Positions 35,035-45,400 of a stretch of DNA of 64,000 nucleotides are shown piece by piece. The notes beneath the pieces are model-generated. The model saw nothing but the letters and a program-made list of their open reading frames with translations, did not search any database and was not told the DNA's origin. This DNA comes from JBGTGG01 sp964398945. Its GTDB lineage: Bacteria > Bacteroidota > Bacteroidia > Cytophagales > Cyclobacteriaceae. Location of the stretch: NCBI GenBank assembly GCA_964398945.1, contig CAYNOT010000003.1:124001-188000 (forward strand), written 5' to 3'. The translations under genes and the position numbers were made by a program. Position 1 is the stretch's first letter; each line of letters opens with the position of its first letter.

Positions 35035-38000
35035 TTAGAATTTAAGCCTTATATCAACACCAAGACTTCTCGTGCCGGGCAAGTTTCCACTTTCTACCCA
35101 TGACCCATTGTTACGCGCCTCCACTTGATCCCCTGAGATTTCGGATGGATCAATTCCATCAACCTTTGAATACAACAAGAATGGATTATTTGCCACCAAT
35201 GCAAGAGAAGCGCCTTTAATAAACTTGGTTTTATCAAGCATACTGGAAGGAAAATTATAGCCCAACCGCATTTCGCGTACCTTCACGAACGTAGCATCAT
35301 AAATCCATTGTTCGGATACACCGAAAAGGGACTTCCAATATTGATCAGCAGTCAAATAAATATCATTTGGCGTTCCGTCAGCAAAAACACCCCCAAAGGT
35401 CAATCCACCACCCTCGCTAGGTGAGTTACGCATCGGAATACCCCTGTCATTGTTTCCTACCGTCTCCGAAGTAAGGCCAGCATACGCTCCGAACATGCGT
35501 GATATAGACATAAATTGACCGCCAATTTGATAATCGATTGTAAAGGCCAGCTCAAAATTTCTATACGTTAGGCGGTTGAACATCCCCCCGGTAAAGTCTG
35601 GTAGGATATGTCCCAAATCCTGGTTGGCATCAGTAAGTGGCCTTCCTGTTGCATTAACGATTATGTTGCCGTCATCATCCCTTCTAATTTTCCTACCGAC
35701 AATTACGCCCCATTCTTCATTTCTCCGTGCCAATGCCTGGCCGTCCCAACCTCCAAGTGTCGATGTTCCCCGGAAAGCATTTTCCAATGCGAACGAATTT
35801 AAACCATAGCCTAATTCTTCAATAAAAACAGTGTTTTGCGAAATATTAAAGTTTACATCCCATGTAAATCCACCCATATTCTTAACAGGCGATCCACCAA
35901 TTGACAATTCCCATCCCTTTGTATAGGAATTTATGGAGTTCGTTAAAAACGAACTTCCACCAGACGAGGATGGAATCGCGACTCTTAAGAGTTCATTCGC
36001 ATTGTCCTGATGATAATAAGAGAATTCGGTATTGATCCTATTGTCAAGAAAACCTAATTCGAAACCCGCTTCAATCGATCCTGTTGTTGCCGGGCGTAAA
36101 AGTGGATCTATTAAGCCGTTTGGAACACTGGTGATTGGATTTCCATCATATGGTACGCCAAGCTCATAGGTTGCCTGACTAGCATATACTCCAATCTCAT
36201 TCCCTACCTTGGCATAACTGGCCCTGACTTTTCCAAATGACAACCACGCTAAATCGGAAGTAAGCTCCGAGAAAACAAAAGATGCTGACAAAGATGGATA
36301 CACGTAATCGTTGTTGCCATTCGGTAATCGGGAATCAAAGTCACTCCGTAAGGTTGCATCCAGGAACACCATTCGTTTCCAGTCGACTGACGCTGAAACA
36401 AAGTAACTATTCACCTTATATTCTTGAATAATGTTTTCTGGTGGAAATTGATCGATGGAATTTCTTACATTATACAAATCAGGTAAAACCATTCCACCGC
36501 CAGTTTGCGCATTCACATAATCACGCGTATTTGTCCGGTAATTTACACCAGCATTTGCAAAAAAACCAAAATCGCCAAACTGCTTTTCATAGCTCAACAT
36601 ACCTTGAATATTGGTTTCAGTTCGCTTATCCGAGAAAGACCTGAAATAAGCAGGCCCGATTTTTAGATTAGCATCCCTCCGGTCATAAAATGTATCGTTC
36701 CTGCCATTCCGCATAAATTGGACGGAAGCCTTTAACTTGGGGATAATCTCGTATGCAAGTGCGAACTTCGTCTGTAGTACATCCCGGTCTTGTTCACTGT
36801 ATGCAGCACGCAGATAGGTATATGGGTTATCCCAATACAATGGAGTTGAATTTGTTGGGGAAGTAATATTCCAGGAAGTATAGCGGCCATCCGGCATCTT
36901 CCAGTACTTCTCTAAAAGGTCCATGTCTAGTTGCCGTTGGAACCACTGGTTTAGATTTGATCCGATACTATTGTAGCCCTCGAAAAGGTTTCCTTTTGTA
37001 TACGATTCACTATAGTTAGCAGCGACTTCAACTTCTAACTTTTTACTAAGATTTGCTTTAAAATTCATATTTAAGAACAATTTGTCTTGCTCCGTATTAT
37101 CCATAACACCCGTCCTACTGGATCGTGTAATAGTTGTATTCAATGCATACGTATCACTGCTTTTTCCAATATTCAAGCTGGTGTTGTTCATTACGCCAGT
37201 TTGAAAAAAATCACGGACGTTGTCCGGGTTTGGGGACCACGGCCTGGTCTTTCCATATCCTTCAGTACCCGGTGTAAAAGCATCCCATTGCGCCACTTGC
37301 CTGCCATCCATTCTGGGGCCCCAGCTTTCATCAGCAGACATGTTTGGGTAGGGCATCCCATCCAAGCCAGCCAATCCCGGGGCATGAATTGAAGGATCAT
37401 ATGTGAAAGTATTGAAATTCTGACTATATCCGCCTCCATATTCATTCTGGTATTCAGGAAGGATATATACTCTTTCCCCGGTAGTGGTTTGATTAAAATC
37501 AATGGACACCTGATCTCCCCTTCCACCTTTCTTTGATGTCAAGACAATCACACCATCACGTGCCCTGCTACCGTAAAGGGCAGCAGCATTTGCACCTTTT
37601 AATACGTTAATGTCCTGAACATTGTCCATGTTGACAGAAGTGGGATCATCAATAACAATTCCATCCAATACATAAAGTGGGCTGCTTCCACTGATGCCTC
37701 TTATACCACGGATGCGCACCGCAGGAGCACCAAATTTTGCTCCGGACCCGGAAACAATTTGTACTCCGGCAATCTTGCCAGCAAGTGCAGTATTCACATT
37801 CTGTTCTCGTGCAACGCGTATATTGTCACCACTTATCTGCTGTGTTGCATATCCAAGTGAACTCTTATCTCGCTCAATTCCTAGAGCCGTAACAACCACT
37901 TCAGAAAGCTGGGTAACATCAAGTGCTAAGGAAACATTAACAGTTGTTCTGTCTCCAATTGGAACTTCTTGTGTTGAGAGTCCAATAAATGAGAAAACAA

Positions 38001-38211
38001 GACTTCCTCCAGCTTGAGGAATGGTTAAGCTATAATTACCATCAGCATCTGTGACGGTACCATTTGCAGTTCCTTTCAGAACTACATTTACTCCAGGCAA
38101 TGAACTTCCATCTTCCGTGGAAGTCACCTTACCTGAAACTGTTCGGTCTTGTGCTATAGCAGAAAGCACAAAAACGAACGAGAAGCACACTAGTAAAAAC
38201 TTCTTCATCAT
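35035..38211 (-). CDS. SusC/RagA-family TonB-dependent receptor
   Basis: This is the outer-membrane pore of the SusCD pair. The 1058-residue protein has a signal peptide, a carboxypeptidase-regulatory-like domain (VSGKVTSTEDGSSLPGVNVV, about residues 25-100), the TonB-box/plug region (LSEVVVTALGIERDKSSLGY; IRGIRGISGSSPLYVLDGIV) and a long beta-barrel ending RSLGVDIRLKF with a terminal aromatic residue. There is no anti-sigma or two-component regulator next to it. susD follows after 11 bases. Confidence 0.96.
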   Translation of the reverse strand: MMKKFLLVCFSFVFVLSAIAQDRTVSGKVTSTEDGSSLPGVNVVLKGTANGTVTDADGNYSLTIPQAGGSLVFSFIGLSTQEVPIGDRTTVNVSLALDVTQLSEVVVTALGIERDKSSLGYATQQISGDNIRVAREQNVNTALAGKIAGVQIVSGSGAKFGAPAVRIRGIRGISGSSPLYVLDGIVIDDPTSVNMDNVQDINVLKGANAAALYGSRARDGVIVLTSKKGGRGDQVSIDFNQTTTGERVYILPEYQNEYGGGYSQNFNTFTYDPSIHAPGLAGLDGMPYPNMSADESWGPRMDGRQVAQWDAFTPGTEGYGKTRPWSPNPDNVRDFFQTGVMNNTSLNIGKSSDTYALNTTITRSSRTGVMDNTEQDKLFLNMNFKANLSKKLEVEVAANYSESYTKGNLFEGYNSIGSNLNQWFQRQLDMDLLEKYWKMPDGRYTSWNITSPTNSTPLYWDNPYTYLRAAYSEQDRDVLQTKFALAYEIIPKLKASVQFMRNGRNDTFYDRRDANLKIGPAYFRSFSDKRTETNIQGMLSYEKQFGDFGFFANAGVNYRTNTRDYVNAQTGGGMVLPDLYNVRNSIDQFPPENIIQEYKVNSYFVSASVDWKRMVFLDATLRSDFDSRLPNGNNDYVYPSLSASFVFSELTSDLAWLSFGKVRASYAKVGNEIGVYASQATYELGVPYDGNPITSVPNGLIDPLLRPATTGSIEAGFELGFLDNRINTEFSYYHQDNANELLRVAIPSSSGGSSFLTNSINSYTKGWELSIGGSPVKNMGGFTWDVNFNISQNTVFIEELGYGLNSFALENAFRGTSTLGGWDGQALARRNEEWGVIVGRKIRRDDDGNIIVNATGRPLTDANQDLGHILPDFTGGMFNRLTYRNFELAFTIDYQIGGQFMSISRMFGAYAGLTSETVGNNDRGIPMRNSPSEGGGLTFGGVFADGTPNDIYLTADQYWKSLFGVSEQWIYDATFVKVREMRLGYNFPSSMLDKTKFIKGASLALVANNPFLLYSKVDGIDPSEISGDQVEARNNGSWVESGNLPGTRSLGVDIRLKF

Positions 38212-38248
38212 AGGTTTAGTTTAGGTTAATAATAAGGTAATGAATGCC

Positions 38249-38278
38249 GCAAGTTAGGTGATACGCTATAGATTCAAA
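38249..38278 (-). promoter_or_regulatory. Candidate promoter of susC
   Basis: The minus strand has TTTG (38275-38278), an 18-base spacer and TAACTTGC (38249-38256). The -7 element matches TAnnTTTG in six of eight positions. It is 37 bases upstream of the susC start. Confidence 0.4.
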
Positions 38279-38463
38279 AGGAACATTGTCAACTAAATAA
38301 ATTCCCCATATAAAATTGGGGTTTTTTATGATAAATGGGATAAATATTATTTTTTTGGCAAAATTGGATGTTTTTCCAGAATATGATTTGGTGGTTTTTT
38401 AGAAAATCAGCAATATATACTCCCTTTAAATACCCATAAAGAGGATGGATTTAGGCAGATATG

Positions 38464-38496
38464 AGCACAAAAAAAGCCATCCGATTGGATAGCTTT
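38464..38496 (-). terminator. Terminator after rpsJ
   Basis: AAAGCCATCC (38473-38482) and GGATAGCTTT (38487-38496) form a 10-bp stem with one G-U-type mismatch and a four-base loop. On the minus strand a run of seven T follows. It lies 24 bases past the rpsJ stop and ends the rpsL-rpsG-fusA-rpsJ transcript instead of letting it run into rplC. Confidence 0.85.
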
Positions 38497-38519
38497 CATA
38501 ATATCAATAAAACACTAAA

Positions 38520-38825
38520 CTACACCTTGATCTCAACATCAACCCCACTTGGTAGCTCAAGTTTCATTAACGCGTCAACAGTCTTCGCGCTGTTTGAATA
38601 AATGTCCACTAAGCGCTTGTATGTGCAAAGTTGAAATTGTTCACGTGCTTTTTTGTTAACGTGTGGTGAACGTAATACTGTAAACTTCTCCTTTTCTGTA
38701 GGAAGCGGAATTGGCCCGCTTACAACGGCACCCGTAGCTTTTACTGCCCGTACAATCTTCTCAGAAGATTTGTCAACCAAACTGTGGTCGTAGGACTTTA
38801 ACTTTATTCTAATCTTTTGGTTCAT
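38520..38825 (-). CDS. rpsJ: 30S ribosomal protein S10
   Basis: S10 (NusE) is a 30S head protein and an antitermination factor with NusB. The 101-residue protein begins MNQKIRIKLKSYDHSLVDKS and contains VSGPIPLPTEKEKFTVLRSP and HVNKKAREQF. It follows fusA by seven bases. In most Bacteroidota I know it is followed by rplC; here it is followed by a terminator and susC, and rplC is 22 kb away. Confidence 0.97.
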   Translation of the reverse strand: MNQKIRIKLKSYDHSLVDKSSEKIVRAVKATGAVVSGPIPLPTEKEKFTVLRSPHVNKKAREQFQLCTYKRLVDIYSNSAKTVDALMKLELPSGVDVEIKV

Positions 38826-38832
38826 CGTGTTT

Positions 38833-40944
38833 TTATTTAACGGCTACGCCTTTTACTTCTTCAATTACTTTATCAGCAAGGTTCTTCGGAATCGGTGCAT
38901 AGTGCGAGAACGTAAGCGATGCTGCAGCACGACCTGAAGTGATCGTTCTTAGATCGGTTACATAACCAAACAATTCTGAAAGCGGAACATCTGCTTTGAT
39001 AACCTGGGCACCACCACGGGAATCCATTCCCTTCATGATTCCCCTTCTTCTGTTTAAATCCCCGGTTACAGAACCTGTGTATTCATCCGGTGAAACAACT
39101 TCCACGTTCATGATTGGCTCAAGTAATTGAGGCGCACATTTCTTTGCTGCTTCTTTGAAGCCAATGCGTGCTGCCAATTCAAAAGATAATGAGTCGGAGT
39201 CAACATCATGGTACGAACCATGAAACAAGCGAACCTTCATCGAGTCGATTGCATATCCAGCCAATGGCCCATTTACCATCGCTTGCTCAAAACCTTTTTG
39301 AATCGCTGGTATAAATTCCCTTGGGATTACACCACCAACAATCGCATTTTCAAATTCCAATCCTGGTTTATCTTCTGGTCCAAGTTCGCGAGGTCCCATT
39401 TCAAATACGATATCCGCGAATTTACCACGACCACCAGTCTGCTTTTTGTAAACTTCTTTATGTTCAACAGAAGCTGTAAGCGCTTCTTTGTACGCAACCT
39501 GTGGCGCTCCCTGGTTAATCTCAACTTTAAACTCACGTCTTAAGCGATCGATAATAATCTCGAGGTGCAACTCGCCCATTCCACGAAGAATGGTTTGTCC
39601 GGTTTCTTGATCAGTGTGTACACGAAGTGTCGGATCCTCTTCCACCAACTTGGAAATAGCCATTCCTAATTTATCAGCATCCACTTGCTTCTTAGGCTCA
39701 ATGGCATATCCAATAACGGGCTCAGGGAATACCATTGATTCCAATACAACTTTGCGTTTTTCATCACAAAGTGTATCGCCAGTTTTAATATCTTTAAATC
39801 CAACAACCGCTCCAATATCCCCCGCTACCAGGCGTTCGATTTGGTTCTGTTTGTTAGCATGCATTTGGAACACACGGGAAATCCTTTCCTTGTTTCCAGA
39901 GCGTGTATTATAAACATAAGAACCTGATTCCAATACCCCAGAGTAAGCACGAACGAAACAAAGACGTCCTACAAATGGATCGGTTGCGATCTTAAAAGCA
40001 AGTGCGGCAAATGGTTCAGCTTCATTGGGGCGGATAATCACTTCAGCGTCCGTATCTGGATTTGTTCCAATAATATCATCCTTATCAAGTGGTGAAGGAA
40101 GCAATTCCATCACATAGTCAAGCATTGTCTGAACACCTTTGTTCTTGAAAGAAGATCCACATACCATAGGAACTACTTTCATATCGATCGTAGCCTTTCT
40201 AAGGGCAGTCAAAATTTCTTCTTCCGTGATTGAATTCGGATCTTCAAAATATTTTTCCAGCAGTGATTCATCATACTCCGCTACTGCTTCAAGAAGTTTT
40301 CCACGGTATTCTTCGGCTTCTTCTATCATATCATCCGGAACAGGAACCTCCTGGAAAGTCATTCCCTTATCATCCTCATTCCAGATAATACCACGGTTGT
40401 TGATCAAATCAACAACGCCTTTAAAATTTTCTTCAGCACCAATCGGTAACTGTAATGCTACCCCATTGCTTCCCAATTTCTCTTTTACCTGCTTACAAAC
40501 GCCAAGAAAATCAGCACCCGCACGATCCATTTTGTTAACGAATCCGATACGCGCTACTTTGTAATTATCAGCAAGCCTCCAGTTGGTTTCTGATTGTGGT
40601 TCAACACCATCAACAGCACTAAACAAGAAAACCAACCCATCAAGTACACGCAACGAACGATTTACTTCTACAGTAAAATCAACGTGCCCGGGGGTATCGA
40701 TAATATTGATTTGATATTTGTTATCACGGTATGGCCAAAAAACGGTTGTAGCAGCGGAAGTAATAGTAATCCCCCTCTCTTGCTCCTGGGCCATCCAATC
40801 CATGGTTGCAGCACCATCGTGCACTTCACCAATCTTATGGCTTGCCCCTGCGTAGTAAAGAATACGTTCTGTAGTAGTCGTTTTCCCTGCATCAATATGC
40901 GCAGCAATCCCAATATTCCTTGTGTACTTTAAATCCCTTGCCAT
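38833..40944 (-). CDS. fusA: Elongation factor G
   Basis: EF-G is the GTPase of ribosomal translocation. The 703-residue protein has the P-loop AHIDAGKT (15-22), the switch-II DTPGHVDF, NKMD (G4), domain IV with the conserved tip region (YKKQTGGRGKFADIVF) and a C-terminal domain V ending with RAAASLTFSHYAPIPKNLA. The length is normal, and it lies between rpsG and rpsJ. No sign of a second, divergent EF-G in the window. Confidence 0.98.
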   Translation of the reverse strand: MARDLKYTRNIGIAAHIDAGKTTTTERILYYAGASHKIGEVHDGAATMDWMAQEQERGITITSAATTVFWPYRDNKYQINIIDTPGHVDFTVEVNRSLRVLDGLVFLFSAVDGVEPQSETNWRLADNYKVARIGFVNKMDRAGADFLGVCKQVKEKLGSNGVALQLPIGAEENFKGVVDLINNRGIIWNEDDKGMTFQEVPVPDDMIEEAEEYRGKLLEAVAEYDESLLEKYFEDPNSITEEEILTALRKATIDMKVVPMVCGSSFKNKGVQTMLDYVMELLPSPLDKDDIIGTNPDTDAEVIIRPNEAEPFAALAFKIATDPFVGRLCFVRAYSGVLESGSYVYNTRSGNKERISRVFQMHANKQNQIERLVAGDIGAVVGFKDIKTGDTLCDEKRKVVLESMVFPEPVIGYAIEPKKQVDADKLGMAISKLVEEDPTLRVHTDQETGQTILRGMGELHLEIIIDRLRREFKVEINQGAPQVAYKEALTASVEHKEVYKKQTGGRGKFADIVFEMGPRELGPEDKPGLEFENAIVGGVIPREFIPAIQKGFEQAMVNGPLAGYAIDSMKVRLFHGSYHDVDSDSLSFELAARIGFKEAAKKCAPQLLEPIMNVEVVSPDEYTGSVTGDLNRRRGIMKGMDSRGGAQVIKADVPLSELFGYVTDLRTITSGRAAASLTFSHYAPIPKNLADKVIEEVKGVAVK

Positions 40945-40955
40945 TTTGTTAGTCT

Positions 40956-41034
40956 ATAGTATTGAGTCCTTGGTTATTGGTATGGGCTCAACTTTATTTT
41001 TTATAATTTCTAAATCTTGTTAGCTCAATACTAT
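40956..41034. repeat. Inverted repeat in the rpsG-fusA gap
   Basis: ATAGTATTGAG (40956-40966) and CTCAATACTAT (41024-41034) are exact reverse complements that span almost the whole 91-base gap, with one arm next to the rpsG stop. The long loop makes it more likely an mRNA structure than a terminator; no T-run follows. Confidence 0.55.
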
Positions 41035-41035
41035 T

Positions 41036-41503
41036 TTAGAACCTGAAGTGGGAAAATGCACGGTTGGCATCTGCCATACGGTGTGTATCGTCCTTCTTCT
41101 TTATTGCAGCTCCTTCACCTTTTGACGCAGCAATGATTTCACCTGCCAATTTATCGGTCATGGTTTTCTCTCCACGTGAACGGGAGTAGTCGATCAACCA
41201 CTTAATGCTTAAGGTAAGCTTACGCTCAGGACGAACTTCGATAGGCACTTGAAAAGTTGAACCACCAACCCTGCGGCTTTTAACCTCAACAGCAGGGCCA
41301 ACATTGCTCATGGCACGTCTCCATACCTCAAGGCCACTTTCGCTTGTCTTTTTCTCAACTAAATCCATAGCATCATAGAAAATGCCATAGGCAACACTTT
41401 TCTTACCATCTTCCATCAAATAGTTTACGAACTTGGTTACAAGCGTATCGTTAAACTTTGGGTCAGGAAGTAAATATCTTTTCTTTGGTTTTGCTTTTCT
41501 CAT
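41036..41503 (-). CDS. rpsG: 30S ribosomal protein S7
   Basis: S7 nucleates the 30S head. The 155-residue protein begins MRKAKPKKRYLLPDPKFNDT and contains VTKFVNYLMEDGKKSVAYGI and the signature GGSTFQVPIEVRPERK. It follows rpsL by 12 bases. Confidence 0.97.
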   Translation of the reverse strand: MRKAKPKKRYLLPDPKFNDTLVTKFVNYLMEDGKKSVAYGIFYDAMDLVEKKTSESGLEVWRRAMSNVGPAVEVKSRRVGGSTFQVPIEVRPERKLTLSIKWLIDYSRSRGEKTMTDKLAGEIIAASKGEGAAIKKKDDTHRMADANRAFSHFRF

Positions 41504-41515
41504 GATTCAAAAAAT

Positions 41516-41896
41516 TTATTTGGCAGCCTTAGGTCTTTTAGCTCCGTATTTAGAACGGCTTTGTAAACGGCCACCTACACCGGCAGTATCCAAAGCACCA
41601 CGGATAATGTGGTAACGTACACCTGGAAGGTCTTTAACCCTACCACCGCGGATCAATACAATTGAGTGTTCTTGAAGGTTGTGTCCCTCTCCCGGAATAT
41701 AGGCATTCACCTCTTTTCCGTTGGTTAACCGAACCCTGGCCACTTTACGCATGGCAGAATTTGGCTTTTTCGGGGTGGTTGTATACACACGTGTACACAC
41801 TCCTCTGCGTTGAGGACATGAATCGAGGGCCGGAGACTTTGACTTAAAGGTCAATTTCTTTCTTCCTTTCCTTACAAGCTGCTGAATAGTAGGCAT
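41516..41896 (-). CDS. rpsL: 30S ribosomal protein S12
   Basis: S12 controls decoding accuracy. The 126-residue protein begins MPTIQQLVRKGRKKLTFKSK and has TTTPKKPNSAMRKVARVRL and IRGGRVKDLPGVRYHI. The lysines whose mutation gives streptomycin resistance (in PKKPNS and GRVKDL) are intact. It is the first gene of the str cluster here, with its own promoter. Confidence 0.98.
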   Translation of the reverse strand: MPTIQQLVRKGRKKLTFKSKSPALDSCPQRRGVCTRVYTTTPKKPNSAMRKVARVRLTNGKEVNAYIPGEGHNLQEHSIVLIRGGRVKDLPGVRYHIIRGALDTAGVGGRLQSRSKYGAKRPKAAK

Positions 41897-41936
41897 TTAT
41901 ATAGTATTTTTATTACCTTCAAAAATTAGGACTGCA

Positions 41937-41968
41937 AAGGTATCAATAAGAAACAAAGGATACAAAGT
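41937..41968 (-). promoter_or_regulatory. Promoter of rpsL-rpsG-fusA-rpsJ
   Basis: The minus strand has TTTG (41965-41968), a 20-base spacer and TACCTTTG (41937-41944), followed by GCAGTCC. This matches the Bacteroidota consensus fully and shares the downstream GCAGTCC with the rplC and tRNA-Trp promoters. Confidence 0.8.
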
Positions 41969-42030
41969 CTTTTGATAAGAAATTTACATCTTTCGAGCCC
42001 CCTGAAAATCATTGAATTCTTGTTGAAATA

Positions 42031-42357
42031 TCAGGCTTCCCCCATTGTACCTCCAAAATTCATTGGGAATTTTGGCATTTCTTCAGTCCTTTTTATAGCA
42101 CCGAAGCTATTTTCATATTTATCGATATTGTCTTTTAAGGCTGTCAAGAGGCGCTTTGCATGTTCTGGTGTGATCACGATCCGTGCCTTTACCTTTGCTT
42201 TGGGCACCCCCGGCATCAACCGGATAAAGTCAATAACAAACTCGCTATTGGAGTGGGCAATCATCGCCAAATTGGAATACGTACCTTCGGCTGTCTCTTC
42301 AGACAGCTCAATATTTATCTGATTTGGAGGTACTTGTTTGCTCTTCTCTTCTGCCAT
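42031..42357 (-). CDS. DUF3467 protein
   Basis: A 108-residue soluble protein that matches DUF3467: PNQINIELSEETAEGTYSNL at its start, then AMIAHSNSEFVIDFIRLMPGV and VKARIVITPEHAKRLLTALK. Its function is unknown. In Bacteroidota it is commonly placed near rpoC, as here, which hints at a role linked to gene expression but proves nothing. It has a hairpin-rich 73-base gap to rpoC and 134 bases to rpsL. Confidence 0.9.
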   Translation of the reverse strand: MAEEKSKQVPPNQINIELSEETAEGTYSNLAMIAHSNSEFVIDFIRLMPGVPKAKVKARIVITPEHAKRLLTALKDNIDKYENSFGAIKRTEEMPKFPMNFGGTMGEA

Positions 42358-42378
42358 ATTAATAAGTCATTTGTAAAT

Positions 42379-42438
42379 AGTCCTTAGTCGCTAGCCTACT
42401 CAAGGCTACCAACTAAGGACTAAAGACTAGTTAGTCTT
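42379..42438. repeat. Nested inverted repeats between rpoC and the DUF3467 gene
   Basis: AGTCCTTAGT (42379-42388) pairs with ACTAAGGACT (42412-42421), with an inner AGCCT/AGGCT stem (42393-42407). Next to it AAGACTAGTTAGTCTT (42423-42438) is a second palindrome overlapping the rpoC stop codon. There is no T-run on the minus strand, so an mRNA processing or stability element is more likely than a terminator. Confidence 0.6.
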
Positions 42439-45400
42439 GGAGTTCTTTTTCCCTATCAACACCAGACTCACGGGATGACGCTTCCATCATCGCATCGTAT
42501 TCATCTTGATGGGTAACAATCATATCCTTAAATCTACGCTGACCTGTACCTGCTGGTATCAAATGACCCACGATCACATTTTCTTTTAAGCCATTCAATT
42601 TATCTGACTTACCACGGATAGCAGCTTCACTCAGTACTTTGGTTGTTTCCTGGAATGACGCTGCTGACAGCCAGCTTTCAGTCTTCAAAGACGCTTGCGT
42701 AATACCTTGCAACGTTGGTTTAGAAACAGCAGGCATCGCATCACGCACTTCTACTATCTTCAAATCTTTACGCTTAAGCGAAGAGTTCTCATCACGCAAC
42801 TCACGGTCATTGATAATTTGACCCGGCTTCAATACTTCCGAATCACCTGATTCAATAACAACTTTCTTGTCCAGCATCAAGTCATTCTCGTTCCGGAATA
42901 CAAATTTATCAACATACTCACCCGGTAAGAAAGTTGTATCGCCTTGATCAACAATCTCAACCTTTTGCATCATTTGACTTACAATTGCCTCAATGTGCTT
43001 ATCATTGATCTTCACACCTTGAAGGCGATATACTTCCTGGATTTCATTTACCAAATACTCCTGAACAGCAGTCGGGCCTTTGATGGATAGAATATCAGAA
43101 GGCGTGATTGAACCATCCGAAAGTGGTTGGCCCGCTCTTACAAAGTCATTGTCCTGAACCAAAATATGTTTGGACAATGAAACCAAATAGCGCTTCTGAA
43201 CGCCATCTTTTGATTCGATGAAGATTTCCCTGTTACCACGCTTTATCCCTCCGTATGTTACCACACCATCAATCTCACTTACTACTGCCGGGTTAGATGG
43301 ATTACGCGCTTCAAATAATTCCGTTACACGCGGAAGACCACCCGTAATATCACGGGATTTACCCATCGTACGTGGAATCTTGGCAAGCACCTGACCGGCT
43401 TTAATCTTTTCACCTTTCTCCACTGCCAAGTGGGCACCCACCGGAATATTGTAAGCTTTCGTATCAGACTTTCCAACCACAACAATTGCCGGGTTCTTTG
43501 TCTTATCCCTGGTATCGGTAATAACTTTTTCACGGTGTCCGGTTTGTTCATCAGACTCTTCCTTGTACGTAACACCAGCTATAATCGATTCATACTCGAT
43601 CGTTCCATCAAACTCGGAAAGGATTACAGCGTTGTACGGATCCCAGAAACACATCTCATCACCTTTCTCAACTTTCTGTCCGTCTTTCACTTTTAAGAAT
43701 GAACCATACGGAACGTGATTGGTGATCAGGATTCTGTTTTTCTCCTTATCGACAATCCGTATCTCACCGGTTCTTCCCATTACTACTTTCGCAGCATTTC
43801 CTTCTTTATCGGTGATGTCTATCACACGAACACCTTCCATTTCAACAACACCAGCAAATTTTGCTTTAATGTTTGCATCAACAGCAATGTTGGATGCAGT
43901 ACCACCTACGTGGAATGTACGAAGTGTAAGCTGAGTACCCGGTTCACCAATGGATTGTGCAGCAATAACGCCTACCGCTTCACCTGCTTGAACCATTTTA
44001 CCGGAAGCAAGATTTCGACCATAACATTTTGCACAACCACCAACCTGGGATTCACATGTCAATAGTGAACGAATCTCTACTTCCTCAATGCTTGAATCTT
44101 CTATTTTCTTTGCCAACTCATCTGTAATTTCAGCATTCGCCGGGCAAATCAATTCATCTGTTAACGGATCATAAACATCGTGTACAGTAACACGGCCTAC
44201 AATTCTTTCTGACAATGGTTCAACGATATCTTCATTGTCCTTCAAGGCCGTTACTTTCAATCCTCTAAGCGTGCCGCAATCCACCTCGGAAACGACCAAG
44301 TCTTGAGCAACGTCTACCAACCTTCTGGTCAGGTAACCCGCATCAGCAGTTTTCAATGCAGTATCGGCAAGACCTTTACGTGCACCGTGCGTTGAGATAA
44401 AGTACTCGAGTACATCCAGCCCTTCTTTAAAATTGGAAAGGATCGGGTTTTCAATAATCGCACCTACCGAACCTACAAGGTTTTTCTGAGGCTTCGCCAT
44501 CAAACCGCGCATACCACCCAACTGACGAATCTGCTCCCTTGAACCACGGGCTCCGGAGTGCATCATCATATAAATAGAGTTGAACCCTTGTTGATCATCT
44601 TCAAGCTGTCTCATCAACGTGCTTGTCAATAATGTATTCGTACGCGTCCAGATATCGATTACCTGGTTGTAACGCTCGTTGTCAGTGATCAGGCCCATCA
44701 TGTAGTTGTTCCACACTGCATCAACTTCTTGCTGAGCACTTTCTACAAGGGTGGTTTTCTCTTCCGGAATCATTACATCACCAAGCCCCATGGATAGTCC
44801 GCCTTTGTACGCCATCTGGAAACCAAGGTCTTTAATATCATCAAGGAACTTGGCAGTCTTGGCAAGACCAGCAATCTTATAAATGTCAGAGATAATAACC
44901 TGAAGTTTCTTCTTCGTTAATAGCTCATCAACAAAACCAACCTCTTCAGGAACGTGCACATTAAAAATAACACGACCCGTTACAGTTTCGATTACCTTAT
45001 TTACCAGAACCCCATTCTCATTTACATTCACGCGAACTTTAATCATCGCATGCTTTGACAGCTTGCCTTCATTATATGCAATGATAACTTCCGCAGGAGA
45101 ATAGAATCTTTTTCCTTCACCAATAATTGGATGTTCTTCGGTATGTTTTCTTCCTTTCGTTAGATAATACAATCCCAACACCATGTCCTGGGAAGGTACA
45201 GTAATAGGAGCACCATTTGCAGGGTTAAGGATATTGTGAGAAGAAAGCATCAACGTTGATGCTTCAAGAATCGCTTCTTGTCCAAGCGGAACGTGCACGG
45301 CCATTTGGTCACCGTCAAAGTCAGCGTTAAAGGCCGTACAAACCAGCGGGTGCAACTGAATTGCTTTTCCTTCAATAAGCTTTGGTTGGAAAGCCTGGAT

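Larger units (their letters stand above)
38212..38519. other. 308-base intergenic region between susC and rpsJ
   Basis: This AT-rich stretch contains the candidate susC promoter, a small hairpin CCCCA/TGGGG (38304-38321) followed on the plus strand by six T, and the rpsJ terminator at 38473-38496. No reading frame of note and no RNA gene is visible. Confidence 0.6.

Noticed and set aside
38304..38327. CCCCA/TGGGG hairpin with six T before susC
   Set aside because: It points along the plus strand where no gene is upstream; the stem is only five pairs. Kept only as a note under the intergenic entry.
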